Origin: Curvibacter sp. GWA2_64_110
GTDB taxonomy: Bacteria > Pseudomonadota > Gammaproteobacteria > Burkholderiales > Burkholderiaceae_C
Length of the DNA stretch: 64,000 nucleotides
NCBI GenBank assembly: GCA_001797315.1
Contig: MGPC01000031.1
Coordinates: 124,001 to 188,000 of the forward strand
Direction of reading: 5' to 3'
Shown: positions 48,569 to 58,210 of the stretch, in pieces
Layout: every line of letters begins with the position of its first letter
Numbering within the stretch: position 1 is the stretch's first letter
Program-made: the position numbers and the translations under genes
The notes under the pieces: generated by a model
The model's database searches: none
Seen by the model: the letters and a program-made list of their open reading frames with translations, nothing else
What the model was told of the DNA's origin: nothing

Positions 48569-49422
48569 CAAGCTTGAACGACACGCGACGTGCCCGTTTT
48601 GCGGGCCGCAAGCGCACTAATTTCATTGCACTGACCCTGTCTCTGGGCGCCATGTCTTTCGGCCTGTTCTGGCTGTTCTGGATCCTGTGGGAAACGCTGA
48701 TGCTGGGCATCGGCGGTCTGGCATGGAGTACCTTGACGCAGATGACCCCGCCGCCTAACGAGACCGGCGGTATTGCCAATGCGATCTATGGCTCCTTCCT
48801 GATGGTGCTGCTGGCCACTTTTGTCGGCACGCCGGTCGGCATCATGGCCGGCATCTATCTGGCCGAATACGATCCGTACGGCTGGCTGGCCGCCGTCACG
48901 CGCTTTGTCAACGACATCCTGCTGTCGGCGCCGTCCATCGTGATCGGCCTGTTCGTGTATGCCATGGTGGTGGCACGTTTCAAATCCTTCTCGGGCTGGG
49001 CCGGCGTGATCGCCCTGGCGCTGTTGGTGATTCCGGTGGTGATCCGCACCACGGAGAACATGCTGCAATTGGTGCCGGCCAGCATGCGCGAGGCGGCTTA
49101 CGCCCTCGGCACGCCGAAATGGAAAGTCATCACCAGCATCACGTTGAGGGCTGCACGGGCTGGCGTTGTCACGGGTGTGCTGCTGGCTGTGGCCCGCATC
49201 TCCGGTGAAACGGCGCCTTTGCTGTTCACGGCCCTGAACAACCAGTTCTGGACCTCCAATCTCAAGGATCCAATGGCCAGCCTGCCGGTCACGATTTTCA
49301 AATTCGCCATGAGTCCCTACGAGAACTGGCAGCACCTGGCGTGGGCCGGTGTGCTGCTGATCACCGTCACGGTTTTGGGGCTCAACATTCTGGCGCGTGT
49401 TCTGACGCGCAACAAGGGCTGA
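48565..49422 (+). CDS. pstA: phosphate ABC transporter permease PstA
   Basis: PstA (285 residues) is the second membrane subunit of the Pst transporter. It shows [20 protein letters not shown], the phosphate-permease segment [21 protein letters not shown] with GIYLAEY, and the EAA loop [20 protein letters not shown] followed by [17 protein letters not shown]. It overlaps pstC by four bases and is followed closely by pstB. The length and topology are normal. Confidence 0.97.
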   Translation: MTSLNDTRRARFAGRKRTNFIALTLSLGAMSFGLFWLFWILWETLMLGIGGLAWSTLTQMTPPPNETGGIANAIYGSFLMVLLATFVGTPVGIMAGIYLAEYDPYGWLAAVTRFVNDILLSAPSIVIGLFVYAMVVARFKSFSGWAGVIALALLVIPVVIRTTENMLQLVPASMREAAYALGTPKWKVITSITLRAARAGVVTGVLLAVARISGETAPLLFTALNNQFWTSNLKDPMASLPVTIFKFAMSPYENWQHLAWAGVLLITVTVLGLNILARVLTRNKG

Positions 49423-49459
49423 CCACGTGTCCGTATCCGTTTTTTCAGCAAGGCAAGCG

Positions 49460-50239
49460 ATGGACAACATTCCCACTCCAGTTCCGGCACCGAAAATCTC
49501 GGTGCAGGATCTGAACTTCTATTACGGCAAGTTCCACGCGCTCAAGGGCATCAACCTCGACATTCCGCAGAACAAGGTGACAGCCTTCATCGGCCCGTCT
49601 GGCTGCGGCAAGTCGACCTTGCTGCGCGTTTTCAATCGCATGTTCGAACTCTATCCCGACCAGCGCGCCGAAGGCCAAGTGCTGCTCGATGGCGAGAATC
49701 TGCTCACCAGCAAGCAGGACGTAGCCCTGCTGCGTGCCAAGGTCGGCATGGTATTCCAGAAGCCGACGCCGTTTCCGATGTCGATCTACGACAACATTGC
49801 CTTCGGCATCAAGCTGTTCGAATCGCTCAACACCACCGACATGGAAGAACGCGTCGAGTGGGCGCTGCGCAAAGCCGCGCTGTGGACCGAAGTCAAAGAC
49901 AAGCTCAAGCAGAGCGGCTCCAGCCTGTCCGGCGGCCAGCAGCAGCGCCTGTGCATTGCGCGCGGCATTGCCATCAGGCCTGAAGTGCTCCTGCTCGACG
50001 AACCCTGCTCGGCACTGGACCCGATTTCCACCGCCAAGATCGAGGAGCTGATTACCGAGCTCAAGGATGACTACACCGTGGTGATCGTCACGCACAACAT
50101 GCAGCAGGCGGCTCGCTGCAGCGATTACACGGCCTACATGTACCTGGGTGATCTGGTGGAATTCGGCTCGACTGAGCAGATGTTCTTCAAGCCCACGCGC
50201 AAGGAAACGGAAGACTACATCACCGGGAGGTTCGGATGA
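49460..50239 (+). CDS. pstB: phosphate ABC transporter ATP-binding protein PstB
   Basis: PstB (259 residues from ATG 49460) is the ATPase of the Pst transporter. It has Walker [14 protein letters not shown], the Q-loop [16 protein letters not shown], the ABC signature [14 protein letters not shown], Walker [14 protein letters not shown] and the H-loop [13 protein letters not shown]. The start could also be GTG 49427, adding eleven residues. The C-terminus YITGRFG is the family end. A second copy of that ending, with its own stop, lies 92 bases further on (50308-50331), so the gene's 3' end appears to have been duplicated. Confidence 0.96.
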   Translation: MDNIPTPVPAPKISVQDLNFYYGKFHALKGINLDIPQNKVTAFIGPSGCGKSTLLRVFNRMFELYPDQRAEGQVLLDGENLLTSKQDVALLRAKVGMVFQKPTPFPMSIYDNIAFGIKLFESLNTTDMEERVEWALRKAALWTEVKDKLKQSGSSLSGGQQQRLCIARGIAIRPEVLLLDEPCSALDPISTAKIEELITELKDDYTVVIVTHNMQQAARCSDYTAYMYLGDLVEFGSTEQMFFKPTRKETEDYITGRFG

Positions 50240-50331
50240 ACCGAGCGGTAATGCAGCGGCGCAGGCTCACTTCGCTTCGCGAAGTTAAGCGCAGCGGCCG
50301 CAGCCACTACATCACCGGCCGTTTCGGCTAA
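50216..50331 (+). repeat. duplicated pstB tail flanking a palindromic insert
   Basis: TACATCACCGGGAGGTTCGG at 50216 and TACATCACCGGCCGTTTCGG at 50308 both encode YITGRFG followed by a stop (TGA and TAA). Between them is a GC-rich segment with the hairpin ACTTCGC-TTC-GCGAAGT and the repeated GCAGCGGC/GCGGCCGC words. The downstream copy is followed directly by the phoU ribosome-binding site (TAAGGAG) and probably is the ancestral gene end. Confidence 0.7.
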
Positions 50332-50342
50332 GGAGAAGCGAC

Positions 50343-51044
50343 ATGCCCGAAAAACATCTTTCGACCCAGTTCGACAGCGAACTCAATACCGTCTCCAGCC
50401 GCGTGATGGAGCTGGGCGGTCTGGTTGAATCCCAGGTCCAGCAGGCGATCCACGCCCTGGGGCAGTTCAATGCCGAGGTGGCGCACCAGGTGATTGAAAC
50501 GGAGAAGCGCGTCAATGCGATGGAGGTCGAAATCGACCATGAGATCTCTTCCATCATTGCGCGCCGGCAGCCGACCGCACGCGACCTGCGACTCCTGATC
50601 GCCGTCTCCAAGTCCACCGCGAATCTGGAGCGTGCCGGCGACGAAGCGGAAAAAATGGCGCGCATGGTGCTCTCCATCATCCAGAGCGGCACGCCGCGCA
50701 ACCTGCCGGCATCCGAGCTGCGCGTGGCTGCCGACCTGGCCTCCGGTCTGCTGCGCAAGGCACTCGATGCCTTCGCCCGTCTGGACACCTCGGCTGCTGT
50801 TTCCATCCTCAAGGAGGATGACCTGATCGACAGGGAGTTCGACAACTTCATGCGTGTGCTCATCACCTACATGATGGAAGATCCCCGCATGATTTCGCCG
50901 AGCCTGGATCTGCTGTTCCTGGCCAAGGCGATCGAACGTGTCGGCGATCACGCCAAGAACATCGCCGAGCTGATCATCTACATCGTCAAGGGGGCCGATG
51001 TGCGCCATGCCTCCATCGAAGAGATCGAATCCGTCCTGAAATGA
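50343..51044 (+). CDS. phoU: phosphate signalling regulator PhoU
   Basis: PhoU (233 residues) represses PhoR/PhoB signalling when phosphate is plentiful and modulates Pst activity. It consists of two three-helix bundles with metal-binding motifs: ETEKRVNAMEVEIDHEI, ISKSTANLERAGDEAEKMAR-type sequence (VSKSTANLERAGDEAEKMA) and LFLAKAIERVGDHAKNIAEL. A good AAGGAG precedes the ATG. It overlaps phoB by four bases (ATGA). Confidence 0.97.
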   Translation: MPEKHLSTQFDSELNTVSSRVMELGGLVESQVQQAIHALGQFNAEVAHQVIETEKRVNAMEVEIDHEISSIIARRQPTARDLRLLIAVSKSTANLERAGDEAEKMARMVLSIIQSGTPRNLPASELRVAADLASGLLRKALDAFARLDTSAAVSILKEDDLIDREFDNFMRVLITYMMEDPRMISPSLDLLFLAKAIERVGDHAKNIAELIIYIVKGADVRHASIEEIESVLK

Positions 51045-51760
51045 AGCATCAGCCAGCGGTCCTGATCGTGGAAGACGAGCCGGCGATTGCCGAACTGATT
51101 GCCGTCAACCTGCGCCACAACGGTTTTCGCCCGACCTGGGCCATGGACAGCGACAGCGCCCAGCGCGAGCTTGATGCCGTCCTGCCCGATGTCATCCTGC
51201 TCGACTGGATGCTGCCGGGCGAGAGCGGTCTCACGCTGGCCAAGCGCTGGCGGGCCGATGTGCGGACCAAGGCCGTGCCCATCATCATGCTGACTGCACG
51301 CGGCGACGAGGCGGACCGCGTTGCCGGTCTCGATGCCGGAGCGGACGACTACATGGCCAAGCCCTTTTCCACCAAGGAAATGCTAGCCCGTATCCGCGCT
51401 GTCCTGCGCCGCCGGGCACCCGAGCAAAGCGGTGGGGCGGTGACCATTGGCGGCCTGACGCTGGACACGGCCACGCACCGCGTGACCTTCCAGGAGCAGC
51501 CGCTCAAGCTCGGTCCGACCGAGTTCAAGCTGCTGCAGTACCTGATGAACCATGCCGAGCGCGTGCACAGCCGCGGCCAGTTGCTCGACAAAGTCTGGGG
51601 TGACCACGTCTTCATCGAGGAACGTACCGTGGATGTGCATGTCAAGCGTCTGCGCGAGGCGCTGGGCGACGCGTCGGCCATGGTCGAGACGGTGCGCGGC
51701 GCCGGTTACCGTTTCACGGCGCAGCCGGCGGCCGTCCTCAGCCCCGTAACGCGGGACTGA
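51041..51760 (+). CDS. phoB: phosphate regulon response regulator PhoB
   Basis: PhoB (239 residues) activates the Pho regulon when phosphorylated. The receiver domain has the acidic pair in VEDEPAIAE, the phospho-acceptor Asp in VILLDWMLPGESG, the Thr in IIMLTARGDE and the Lys in MAKPFSTKE. The OmpR-type winged-helix domain contains LGPTEFKLLQYLMNH and VDVHVKRLREAL. The stop codon lies inside a long stem-loop (51731-51767). It is the likely regulator of the Pho boxes described in this window. Confidence 0.97.
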   Translation: MKHQPAVLIVEDEPAIAELIAVNLRHNGFRPTWAMDSDSAQRELDAVLPDVILLDWMLPGESGLTLAKRWRADVRTKAVPIIMLTARGDEADRVAGLDAGADDYMAKPFSTKEMLARIRAVLRRRAPEQSGGAVTIGGLTLDTATHRVTFQEQPLKLGPTEFKLLQYLMNHAERVHSRGQLLDKVWGDHVFIEERTVDVHVKRLREALGDASAMVETVRGAGYRFTAQPAAVLSPVTRD

Positions 51761-51767
51761 GGACGGC
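51731..51767 (+). other. long hairpin over the phoB stop codon
   Basis: An 11-bp perfect stem, GCCGTCCTCAG (51731-51741) with CTGAGGACGGC (51757-51767), encloses a loop that can form a small inner stem (CCCG/CGGG). The phoB stop is within the right arm. No T-run follows, only TTCTGTTGT. It may reduce expression of phoR relative to phoB or protect the upstream transcript. Confidence 0.55.
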
Positions 51768-51801
51768 CGTTCTGTTGTCAGCTCAGCCCTGAGGCGACGC
51801 C

Positions 51802-53157
51802 ATGTTCTTGCGGCTTTTTTCGTTCCTGCTGATCCAGTGCCTGGGGGGCGTGGCAGGTGCCCTGGTGGCGCCGGAAGACCTGCAAATCCGCGGCGCCTTG
51901 GCCGGCATGCTGGCGGCCGGTCTGCTCTGGGTGTTATTCGACTTCTCGCGCGGACTGCGGCTGCTGAACTGGCTGCGCCGTGGCGACGTGTCCGATGTGC
52001 CGCTGAAGCACGGTTTGTGGGGCGAGGTGGCCGACCGCGCACGCCGTCTGGTACGGGCGCGTGAGCAGCAGATCCGCGAGAGCGACACCCGCCTGCAGGA
52101 CTTTCTGGCCGCGCTGCAGGCTTCGCCCAACGGGGTCGTGCTGCTCGATGCCGAGGGGCGCATCGAATGGTTCAATCAGACCGCTGCCACTCATTTCGGA
52201 CTCGATGCCCAGCGCGATCTGTTGCAGCACTTCGGCAATCTGGTGCGCGACCCGGCCTATGCGGCCTATGCGGCCGGCACCGACTTCCTGCAGGATGTGA
52301 CCATGCCGGGACGTGGCCACAGTCCTTCGCGCCCGGTGCGCCTGTCGGTGCACTTGCATCCCTACGGCGATGGCCGCCGCCTGCTGCTGTCGCGCGACGT
52401 GACAGCGCTGGAGCAGGCCGAAGCCATGCGACGCGATTTTGTGGCCAATGTCTCGCACGAGATCCGCACGCCGCTGACCGTGCTCACCGGTTTTGTCGAA
52501 ACCCTGCAGAGTCTGCCGCTCGATGAGACCGAGCGCGCGCGCTACCTCGATCTGATGGCGCAGCAGGCCGAGCGCATGCAGACCCTGGTCAGCGACCTGC
52601 TCACGCTCTCGCGGCTGGAGGGCAGCCCGCTGCCGAGCAGCGGCGAGTGGACATCGGTGCGTTCGCTGCTGTTGCAACTGGAACAGGAGGGGCGTGCCTT
52701 GTCGGCAGTACTGAGTCCGCCGGAGGGGCCGTCGCAGGTACTGGCGTTCAACCTGGCGGCACAGGAGGACATTGCCGGCCTGTCGACCGAACTGCACAGC
52801 GCCATGTCCAACCTGGTCAGCAATGCCATCCGCTACACGCCGGCCGGTGGCCATATCGAGGTGGGCTGGCTGCGTCATGATGACGGACGCTGCGAGTTCT
52901 ATGTGCAGGACAGTGGCCCCGGCATTGCACCCGAGCACATCCCGCGTCTGACCGAACGCTTTTACCGCGTGGACCGCAGCCGATCGCGCGACACCGGTGG
53001 TACCGGGCTGGGGCTGGCCATTGTCAAGCACGTGGCGCAGCGCCATGGCGCCGAATTGAAAATCGACAGCACGCCCGGCAAGGGCTCGCGCTTCTCGATG
53101 GTGTTCCCGGCCAGCCGCCTGCGCGTGCCGCGGCCGACGGTAGTGGCGGCCGACTGA
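51802..53157 (+). CDS. phoR: phosphate regulon sensor histidine kinase PhoR
   Basis: PhoR (451 residues) has two membrane helices at the N-terminus (FLRLFSFLLIQCLGGVAGAL and GALAGMLAAGLLWVLFDF) with almost no periplasmic loop, as expected for a kinase that senses the Pst-PhoU complex. A PAS domain (LQASPNGVVLLDAEGRIEWF) is followed by the H-box VSHEIRTPLTVLTGFVETLQ, the N-box NLVSNAIRYTP and the G-boxes DSGPGI and GGTGLGLAIVKH. It is downstream of phoB and convergent with the MATE gene; a GC palindrome lies at the junction. Confidence 0.97.
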   Translation: MFLRLFSFLLIQCLGGVAGALVAPEDLQIRGALAGMLAAGLLWVLFDFSRGLRLLNWLRRGDVSDVPLKHGLWGEVADRARRLVRAREQQIRESDTRLQDFLAALQASPNGVVLLDAEGRIEWFNQTAATHFGLDAQRDLLQHFGNLVRDPAYAAYAAGTDFLQDVTMPGRGHSPSRPVRLSVHLHPYGDGRRLLLSRDVTALEQAEAMRRDFVANVSHEIRTPLTVLTGFVETLQSLPLDETERARYLDLMAQQAERMQTLVSDLLTLSRLEGSPLPSSGEWTSVRSLLLQLEQEGRALSAVLSPPEGPSQVLAFNLAAQEDIAGLSTELHSAMSNLVSNAIRYTPAGGHIEVGWLRHDDGRCEFYVQDSGPGIAPEHIPRLTERFYRVDRSRSRDTGGTGLGLAIVKHVAQRHGAELKIDSTPGKGSRFSMVFPASRLRVPRPTVVAAD

Positions 53158-53159
53158 GT

Positions 53160-53176
53160 CGCGCGCCGGGCGCGCA
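53160..53176. terminator. GC palindrome between convergent phoR and MATE genes
   Basis: CGCGCGCC followed by GGGCGCGCAG forms a short, very GC-rich palindrome in the 28-base gap between the two stops. There is no T-run on either strand. It could limit read-through in both directions, but the terminator call is weak. Confidence 0.35.
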
Positions 53177-53185
53177 GCCTGGGGC

Positions 53186-54517
53186 TTATCTTTTCAAGAC
53201 CTGCCAGATCATGAGCCAGAAGATCAGGGCGGTTAGCGTCAGGGCCACCATGCCGGTAATCCAGAAGGCCGCAGGCGACTGCATGGCCGGCCAGGGCCCG
53301 AGGCCATGGTAGGCCAGCTGATAGCCGCCATAGAGGCCGAGTCCCCACAGCAGCACGCCATAGATCAGGAACGGTGAAAGCGTGATGCGAAAGCAGCGCA
53401 GGATGAAAACGCCCAGTGCTTGCAAACCGTCGAACAGATGGAAGGCTGCGGTCCAGGCCAGAAGCGGAACCGCCAGGGCGATCACTTCCGGACTGCGTGC
53501 ATACAGTCGTACCAGCGGTTCGCGTACGGCGATCAATGTGCCGGCCAGCAGCACGGCGCAGCCCAGTACCAGCATGAAACCCAGCCCGACGGCATGTCGT
53601 GCCTGGCGCGGCTGACCGGCGCCGAGCCAGTAGCTGGTGCGGGCACTGGTGGCGATGCCGATCGCCAGCGGCACCATGTAGAGCACGGCGGCCAGGTTGG
53701 CGGCGATCTGGTGGCTGGCGGCAGCCGTGGTGCCCAGGCGCGCAACGAACAACGCCATTAGCGTGAACGAGGTGACTTCCACCAGGATAGTCAGTCCGCT
53801 GGGCACGCCGACGCGGGCAAAGGCCACCAGGGTGGGGCCGTGCGGTTTTTCCAGTTTGTGCCAGAGGTGGTAGGGGCGGTAGAGCTCGCGGCTGCGCAGC
53901 AGCCACAGGGCCAGCGCCAGCATCAGGTACTGCACTGCCAGCGTGGCCAAGGCGCAGCCCACAGCGCCTTGTGCCTCCAGCCCGGCACCGCCGAAGGCGA
54001 ACCAGATCGACAGCGGCACCTTGAGGAATAGCGAGCCGATCTGCAGCCAGGTCACCAGCAGCGGCCTGCCCAGGCTCTGGTTGAGCGTGCTGTAGAGACG
54101 AAACAGCAGCGCCGGCGGCAGGGCCAGGGCCAGCACGCTCAGGTAGTTGAGCACCTCGCCGCGCAGGGTGGCCGGTACCTCGGCCCAGTCGAGCAGGGCA
54201 GCCGGCTGCAATAGGATGACCATGCCGAAGGCCATCAGTGCAGCACACAGGTAGAGCGACTGGCGGAACGAGAAGCCGAGTTGACGGGGTTTCTGGGCGC
54301 CGTGCAGTTCGGCCCAGACCGGCAGCAGGGCCTGCAGCACGCCCATCAGCGCCACATAGACGCTCATGTAGATGGCCGCGCCGACCGACAGCGCCGCCAG
54401 CGAGGCCTCGGCGTAGCGTCCGGCGACGATGGTGTCGGTGACGCCGAAAGCCATGGTGGCCAGCTGGCCGACCAGCACGGTGCCGGCGTGGCGGGAAATG
54501 GTCTTCAGCTCGGACAC
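53186..54517 (-). CDS. MATE family efflux transporter
   Basis: This 443-residue membrane protein has twelve predicted helices in the two-bundle MATE pattern. It begins ISRHAGTVLVGQLATMAFGV with TDTIVAGRYAEASLAALSVG, the characteristic first helix pair, and repeats that theme near residue 250 (SFTLMALFVARLGTTAAASH). MATE proteins export cationic drugs or metabolites using sodium or proton gradients; the substrate cannot be read. It lies four bases after the stop of the upstream membrane glycosyltransferase-like gene, so the two are an operon. Confidence 0.93.
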   Translation of the reverse strand: MSELKTISRHAGTVLVGQLATMAFGVTDTIVAGRYAEASLAALSVGAAIYMSVYVALMGVLQALLPVWAELHGAQKPRQLGFSFRQSLYLCAALMAFGMVILLQPAALLDWAEVPATLRGEVLNYLSVLALALPPALLFRLYSTLNQSLGRPLLVTWLQIGSLFLKVPLSIWFAFGGAGLEAQGAVGCALATLAVQYLMLALALWLLRSRELYRPYHLWHKLEKPHGPTLVAFARVGVPSGLTILVEVTSFTLMALFVARLGTTAAASHQIAANLAAVLYMVPLAIGIATSARTSYWLGAGQPRQARHAVGLGFMLVLGCAVLLAGTLIAVREPLVRLYARSPEVIALAVPLLAWTAAFHLFDGLQALGVFILRCFRITLSPFLIYGVLLWGLGLYGGYQLAYHGLGPWPAMQSPAAFWITGMVALTLTALIFWLMIWQVLKR

Positions 54518-54521
54518 GGTC

Positions 54522-56234
54522 TCAGGAGCCGGTGCGCTGATAGATCACGAGATCTTCCTCGCCTTCGCGCGGGTGACCCAGGGTGCTGTGCTGCGTCCAT
54601 TGCGTCGGGTTGATCATCTCGGGAATTTGCCTGACGATGCCCCTCTCCACGATCAGCCAGCGGCAGCTGGCACTGTCGGTGGCGGGCTCAAGCTGCAGCC
54701 TGGAGTGGAATCGGAATGCCGCCAACTGCCCGGGGCTGAGCCCGAAGGTCTGGATGCATTCGGCCGGCTGCACCACCGCTTCGATGCGGCGCACCAGCGG
54801 CAGGTAGCTGCGCGCGAAATCGAGCAGCGGCATCCACAGCGTGGTCAGCAGCAGCCAGCACAATGCCGCACCGCCGGCCGGCAGCACCAGGCTTTTCCAG
54901 ATGGCGGCGCGATGCCGGCCGACGCGCCACTTCACCAGCCAGGCCCAGGCCAGGGTGGCAAGGGTGGCGAACACGAAGGGCAGAAAGGTGAAGCCGGTTT
55001 CAAACCCCGGTGCCAGCCGCGCCACGTTGGCCGCCGGCTGCGGCGGAAAACCGGTCTGCATGGCGATCCACACGACCCAGATGACGAAGGCGCAGCCGGT
55101 GAAGAACAGCAGCGTGAACCAGTCGATCAGCGCCGACACGCTGCGTTCCAGCGTCGGCAGCGCGAAGGCTGCCAGCGTCGCCAGAGAGGGCAGGGCCAAC
55201 AGCAGGGCGCGGTCGCTGGCCGGCGTCACCAGGGTGGCGGCGACGGTAACCAGGGCAAACCACAGTGGCAGGGCCAGGTGGCGGCGCACGTGGCTGCTGA
55301 ACATCTGGCGGCGCCAGCGCCACAGCGTCCACAGCACCAGTGGCCAGGCTGGCCAGGTGAACCACAGGAGCAGGCTGCCCAGGCCGTGCCAGGCGGCCCA
55401 GGTCAGCGGCGGCAGTTCGATGCGCCAGCGCCATAGATTGAGTGCTGTCGCCAGACCGGCTGCCAGCAGCGTCAACAGCGCCATGCCCCAGGCCCAGCGC
55501 CGGTCCCAGCGCAGCGAGGGGCCGTCTTCACGGGCGATATGGCTGCGGTCCAGCAGGTGGATGACCATGCTGCCGGCACCGAACAGCATGGCCAGCGACG
55601 GAGCACCGGAGAGCGTCAGCCCCAGCAGGGCCGCTGTGCCGGCCAGGATCGGGCCGACGCGGCGGTAGGGCATGGCTGCCACGGCGTAGAAAGCCAGCGC
55701 CGTGAAGCAGAGCTGGGCCAGCGCCGGCGTGGTTTCGTGCGAGAGCTGGGCCAGGCCGAAGCAGGCGATGAAGGCCAGCAGGCCACCATCCGCCATGGCG
55801 CGGGCATAGTCGGTAGGCCGGGCTTCGCCGCCAAAGGCGAAGGCGACCGGCTGGGCCAGCGGGCTGCGTGCCAGGTAGTAGATGCCCTGCCAGACGGCGG
55901 CCAGGGTGAGGACCAGCAGGCCGATGAAGGGGATGCGGGCGGCGAAGTCGGGGGCGATCCAGCCCGGTGCGAGCTTCAGGGCCCAAGCGCCAAGCCAGTA
56001 GGGCAGCAAGGCATTGATGTCCGGCGCCTGCCCCATGAGAAGCGGGTTGAACCAGGCCGCATTGCCGCGGGCCAGTTCGAGCATGAAGCCGAAGGCCGTG
56101 ATGTCCGCACTGCGCCAGGGGGCGCGCCAGACGAAGCCCGGCAGCACATAGGCCAGGCAGAACAGCAGCAGCGCGGCGCGCGGCAGCCGCCGCACGGCGG
56201 CCTGGGCAACGATGGCGGGGGTGGGCTGGTTCAC
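54522..56234 (-). CDS. polytopic membrane protein, glycosyltransferase-39-like
   Basis: This 570-residue protein has about twelve hydrophobic helices. After the first helix comes WRAPWRSADITAFGFMLELA with GNAAWFNPLLMG, which resembles the first periplasmic loop of lipid-linked sugar transferases of the ArnT/PMT type (an acidic residue in a loop, then a WxxP pattern). A late periplasmic-like domain (VVQPAECIQTFGLSPGQLAAF) ends in YQRTGS. The real function is unknown; glycosyl transfer from a polyprenyl carrier is the best guess. It lies between rpmE2 and the MATE gene. Confidence 0.75.
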   Translation of the reverse strand: MNQPTPAIVAQAAVRRLPRAALLLFCLAYVLPGFVWRAPWRSADITAFGFMLELARGNAAWFNPLLMGQAPDINALLPYWLGAWALKLAPGWIAPDFAARIPFIGLLVLTLAAVWQGIYYLARSPLAQPVAFAFGGEARPTDYARAMADGGLLAFIACFGLAQLSHETTPALAQLCFTALAFYAVAAMPYRRVGPILAGTAALLGLTLSGAPSLAMLFGAGSMVIHLLDRSHIAREDGPSLRWDRRWAWGMALLTLLAAGLATALNLWRWRIELPPLTWAAWHGLGSLLLWFTWPAWPLVLWTLWRWRRQMFSSHVRRHLALPLWFALVTVAATLVTPASDRALLLALPSLATLAAFALPTLERSVSALIDWFTLLFFTGCAFVIWVVWIAMQTGFPPQPAANVARLAPGFETGFTFLPFVFATLATLAWAWLVKWRVGRHRAAIWKSLVLPAGGAALCWLLLTTLWMPLLDFARSYLPLVRRIEAVVQPAECIQTFGLSPGQLAAFRFHSRLQLEPATDSASCRWLIVERGIVRQIPEMINPTQWTQHSTLGHPREGEEDLVIYQRTGS

Positions 56235-56313
56235 GTGCTCAGGTTCTTGTTGTCACGAAAACAAAAGGGCAGCGCGGAAACCCGGCTGCCCTTGGCGGGA
56301 ATCGCTGGCCAGT

Positions 56314-56574
56314 TTACTTGGCGACAGCGGTCTTGCCGAAGCGGTTGCGGAACTTCTCGACGCGGCCGCCCATGTTGTCCACGGATTTCTGCGTGCCGGT
56401 GTAGAAGGGGTGCGACTCGCTGGTGGTATCCAGCTTGAACAGCGGCAATTCGCGGCCGTCTTCCATCTTGATCATTTCCTTGGCGTTGGCGCAGGAACGG
56501 GTCACGAATTTGAAACCATTGGACATGTCCTGGAAGCAAACTTCGCGGTAGTTGGGGTGAATGCCTTCTTTCAT
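56314..56574 (-). CDS. rpmE2: 50S ribosomal protein L31 type B
   Basis: This 86-residue L31 starts [20 protein letters not shown]. It lacks the CxxC zinc ribbons of the A type; only isolated cysteines (Cys13 and Cys28) remain, so it is the zinc-independent B paralogue. [22 protein letters not shown] is the typical C-terminal block. In many bacteria the B type is induced by zinc limitation and replaces L31A; here no A copy is seen in the window. It lies between rho and the membrane glycosyltransferase-like gene. Confidence 0.95.
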   Translation of the reverse strand: MKEGIHPNYREVCFQDMSNGFKFVTRSCANAKEMIKMEDGRELPLFKLDTTSESHPFYTGTQKSVDNMGGRVEKFRNRFGKTAVAK

Positions 56575-56680
56575 GATTCTTCCTCAAGGTGCGGGAGCCG
56601 GGCCAGCCTATCTGGCCTACTTTCCGCAGAAAACGTCGAATTATACAGTTAAATCAATGACTTGCGGGGGGCGACGAGGC

Positions 56681-56793
56681 TGTTAATGCGTGGGCACCCG
56701 CGGAACCGGCTTCGCCGGGCCGCCGGGTGCGCCCCCTCCGCGCAGCAGGAGGGGGGTGGCGTAGCGGCACAACGTGCCGCGTAGCCTGGGGGA
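56681..56793. repeat. GC-rich palindromic intergenic segment after rho
   Basis: The spacer between rho and rpmE2 contains several self-complementary words: CCGGCTTCGCCGG, CCCCCTCC with GGAGGGGGG, and GCGGCAC-AAC-GTGCCGC. On the minus strand it has the block CGGCGGCCCGGCG also found in copies A and B of the dispersed GC-rich repeat. It may be a diverged relative and may serve as the rho terminator. Confidence 0.45.
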
Positions 56794-56795
56794 GG

Positions 56796-58058
56796 TTACC
56801 CACCCCTTCTCATCATGTCGAAGAACTCGTTGTTGGTTTTCGTTGCGCGCATCTGCTTGAGCACCATCTCCATGGCCTCGATTTCGTCCATGTTGTAGAG
56901 GAACTGGCGCAGGATGCGGGTCTTTTGCAGAATTTCCGGTTGCAGCAGCAACTCCTCGCGGCGGGTGCCGCTGCGGTTGAGCTGGATCGAGGGGAAGACG
57001 CGCTTTTCGTACAGGCGGCGGTCCAGGTGGATTTCGGAGTTGCCGGTACCCTTGAACTCTTCAAAGATCACCTCGTCCATGCGGCTGCCGGTGTCGACCA
57101 GCGCGGTGGCGATGATGGTCAGGCTGCCACCTTCTTCCACGTTGCGGGCTGCGCCCAGGAAACGCTTGGGGCGTTGCAGGGCGTTGGCGTCCACGCCGCC
57201 GGTCAGCACCTTGCCGGAGGAGGGCACCACGTTGTTGTAGGCGCGCGCCAGTCGGGTGATGGAGTCCAGCAGGATGACCACGTCCTTCTTCAGCTCGACC
57301 AGGCGCTTGGCGCGCTCGATCACCATCTCAGCCACGTGCACGTGGCGGGCGGCCGGCTCGTCGAAGGTGGAGGCAATCACCTCGCCCTTGACGGTACGCT
57401 GCATCTCGGTCACTTCCTCGGGGCGCTCGTCGATCAGGAGCACCATCAGATAGCTGTCGGGGTAGTTGGCGGAAATGGCGTGCGCAATGTGCTGCATCAT
57501 CACGGTCTTGCCGCTCTTGGGCTGCGCCACGATCAGGGCGCGCTGGCCTTTGCCGATGGGGGCAATGATGTCGATCACGCGGCCGGTGATGTTCTCTTCA
57601 CCCTTGATGTCCCGCTCCAGCTTCATCTGCTCCTTGGGGAACAACGGCGTCAGGTTCTCGAACATCACCTTGTGCTTGTTCGACTCGGGCGCGCCGCCGT
57701 TGACCTTTTCCAGCTTGTTCAGGGCAAAGTAGCGCTCGCCGTCCTTCGGGGTGCGCACTTCGCCTTCGATCATGTCGCCGGTGTGCAGGTTGAAGCGGCG
57801 CACCTGGCTCGGGCTGATGTAGATGTCATCCGTGCTGGCGGTGTAGCTGGAGTCCGGGCTGCGCAGGAAGCCGAAGCCGTCGGGCAGGATTTCCAGCACG
57901 CCGTCGGCGAACACCTGTTCGCCGCCCTTGGCGCGCTTCTTGATGATGGCAAACATCAGCTCCTGCTTGCGCATGCGGCCAGTATTCTCAATTTCAAGCT
58001 CTTCAGCCTGTTTGAGGATTTCAGATACGTGCAGTACCTTGAGTTCGTTTAAGTGCAT
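56796..58058 (-). CDS. rho: transcription termination factor Rho
   Basis: Rho (420 residues) is the hexameric RNA helicase that ends untranslated transcripts. The N-terminal domain starts [20 protein letters not shown]; the RNA-binding OSB fold has [13 protein letters not shown]. The ATPase has Walker [14 protein letters not shown], Walker [17 protein letters not shown] and the R-loop [20 protein letters not shown]. The start is ATG 58058; ten more codons upstream are open but unlike any Rho. The leader is about 120 bases if the predicted promoter is right, compatible with autoregulation. Confidence 0.98.
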   Translation of the reverse strand: MHLNELKVLHVSEILKQAEELEIENTGRMRKQELMFAIIKKRAKGGEQVFADGVLEILPDGFGFLRSPDSSYTASTDDIYISPSQVRRFNLHTGDMIEGEVRTPKDGERYFALNKLEKVNGGAPESNKHKVMFENLTPLFPKEQMKLERDIKGEENITGRVIDIIAPIGKGQRALIVAQPKSGKTVMMQHIAHAISANYPDSYLMVLLIDERPEEVTEMQRTVKGEVIASTFDEPAARHVHVAEMVIERAKRLVELKKDVVILLDSITRLARAYNNVVPSSGKVLTGGVDANALQRPKRFLGAARNVEEGGSLTIIATALVDTGSRMDEVIFEEFKGTGNSEIHLDRRLYEKRVFPSIQLNRSGTRREELLLQPEILQKTRILRQFLYNMDEIEAMEMVLKQMRATKTNNEFFDMMRRGG

Positions 58059-58181
58059 GGATTGAGCCCCAAAGGGGAGAGATATCAAAGAATCCGGGGG
58101 AGGTGGGGGCAGGGCAGACAGAGGGCCTTGCCAGCCTGGAACTCGAACCGGCTCCAGACAGGGAACCGGCGTTCGGGTTTG

Positions 58182-58190
58182 ATTATGACA
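58182..58190 (-). promoter_or_regulatory. candidate extended -10 promoter of rho
   Basis: On the minus strand TGTCATAAT matches an extended -10 (TGnTATAAT with one change). It lies about 125 bases before the rho start in a spacer that otherwise contains no AT-rich stretch. No matched -35 is clear. Confidence 0.35.
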
Positions 58191-58210
58191 GGAAATAAGG
58201 CCAAAGGACC

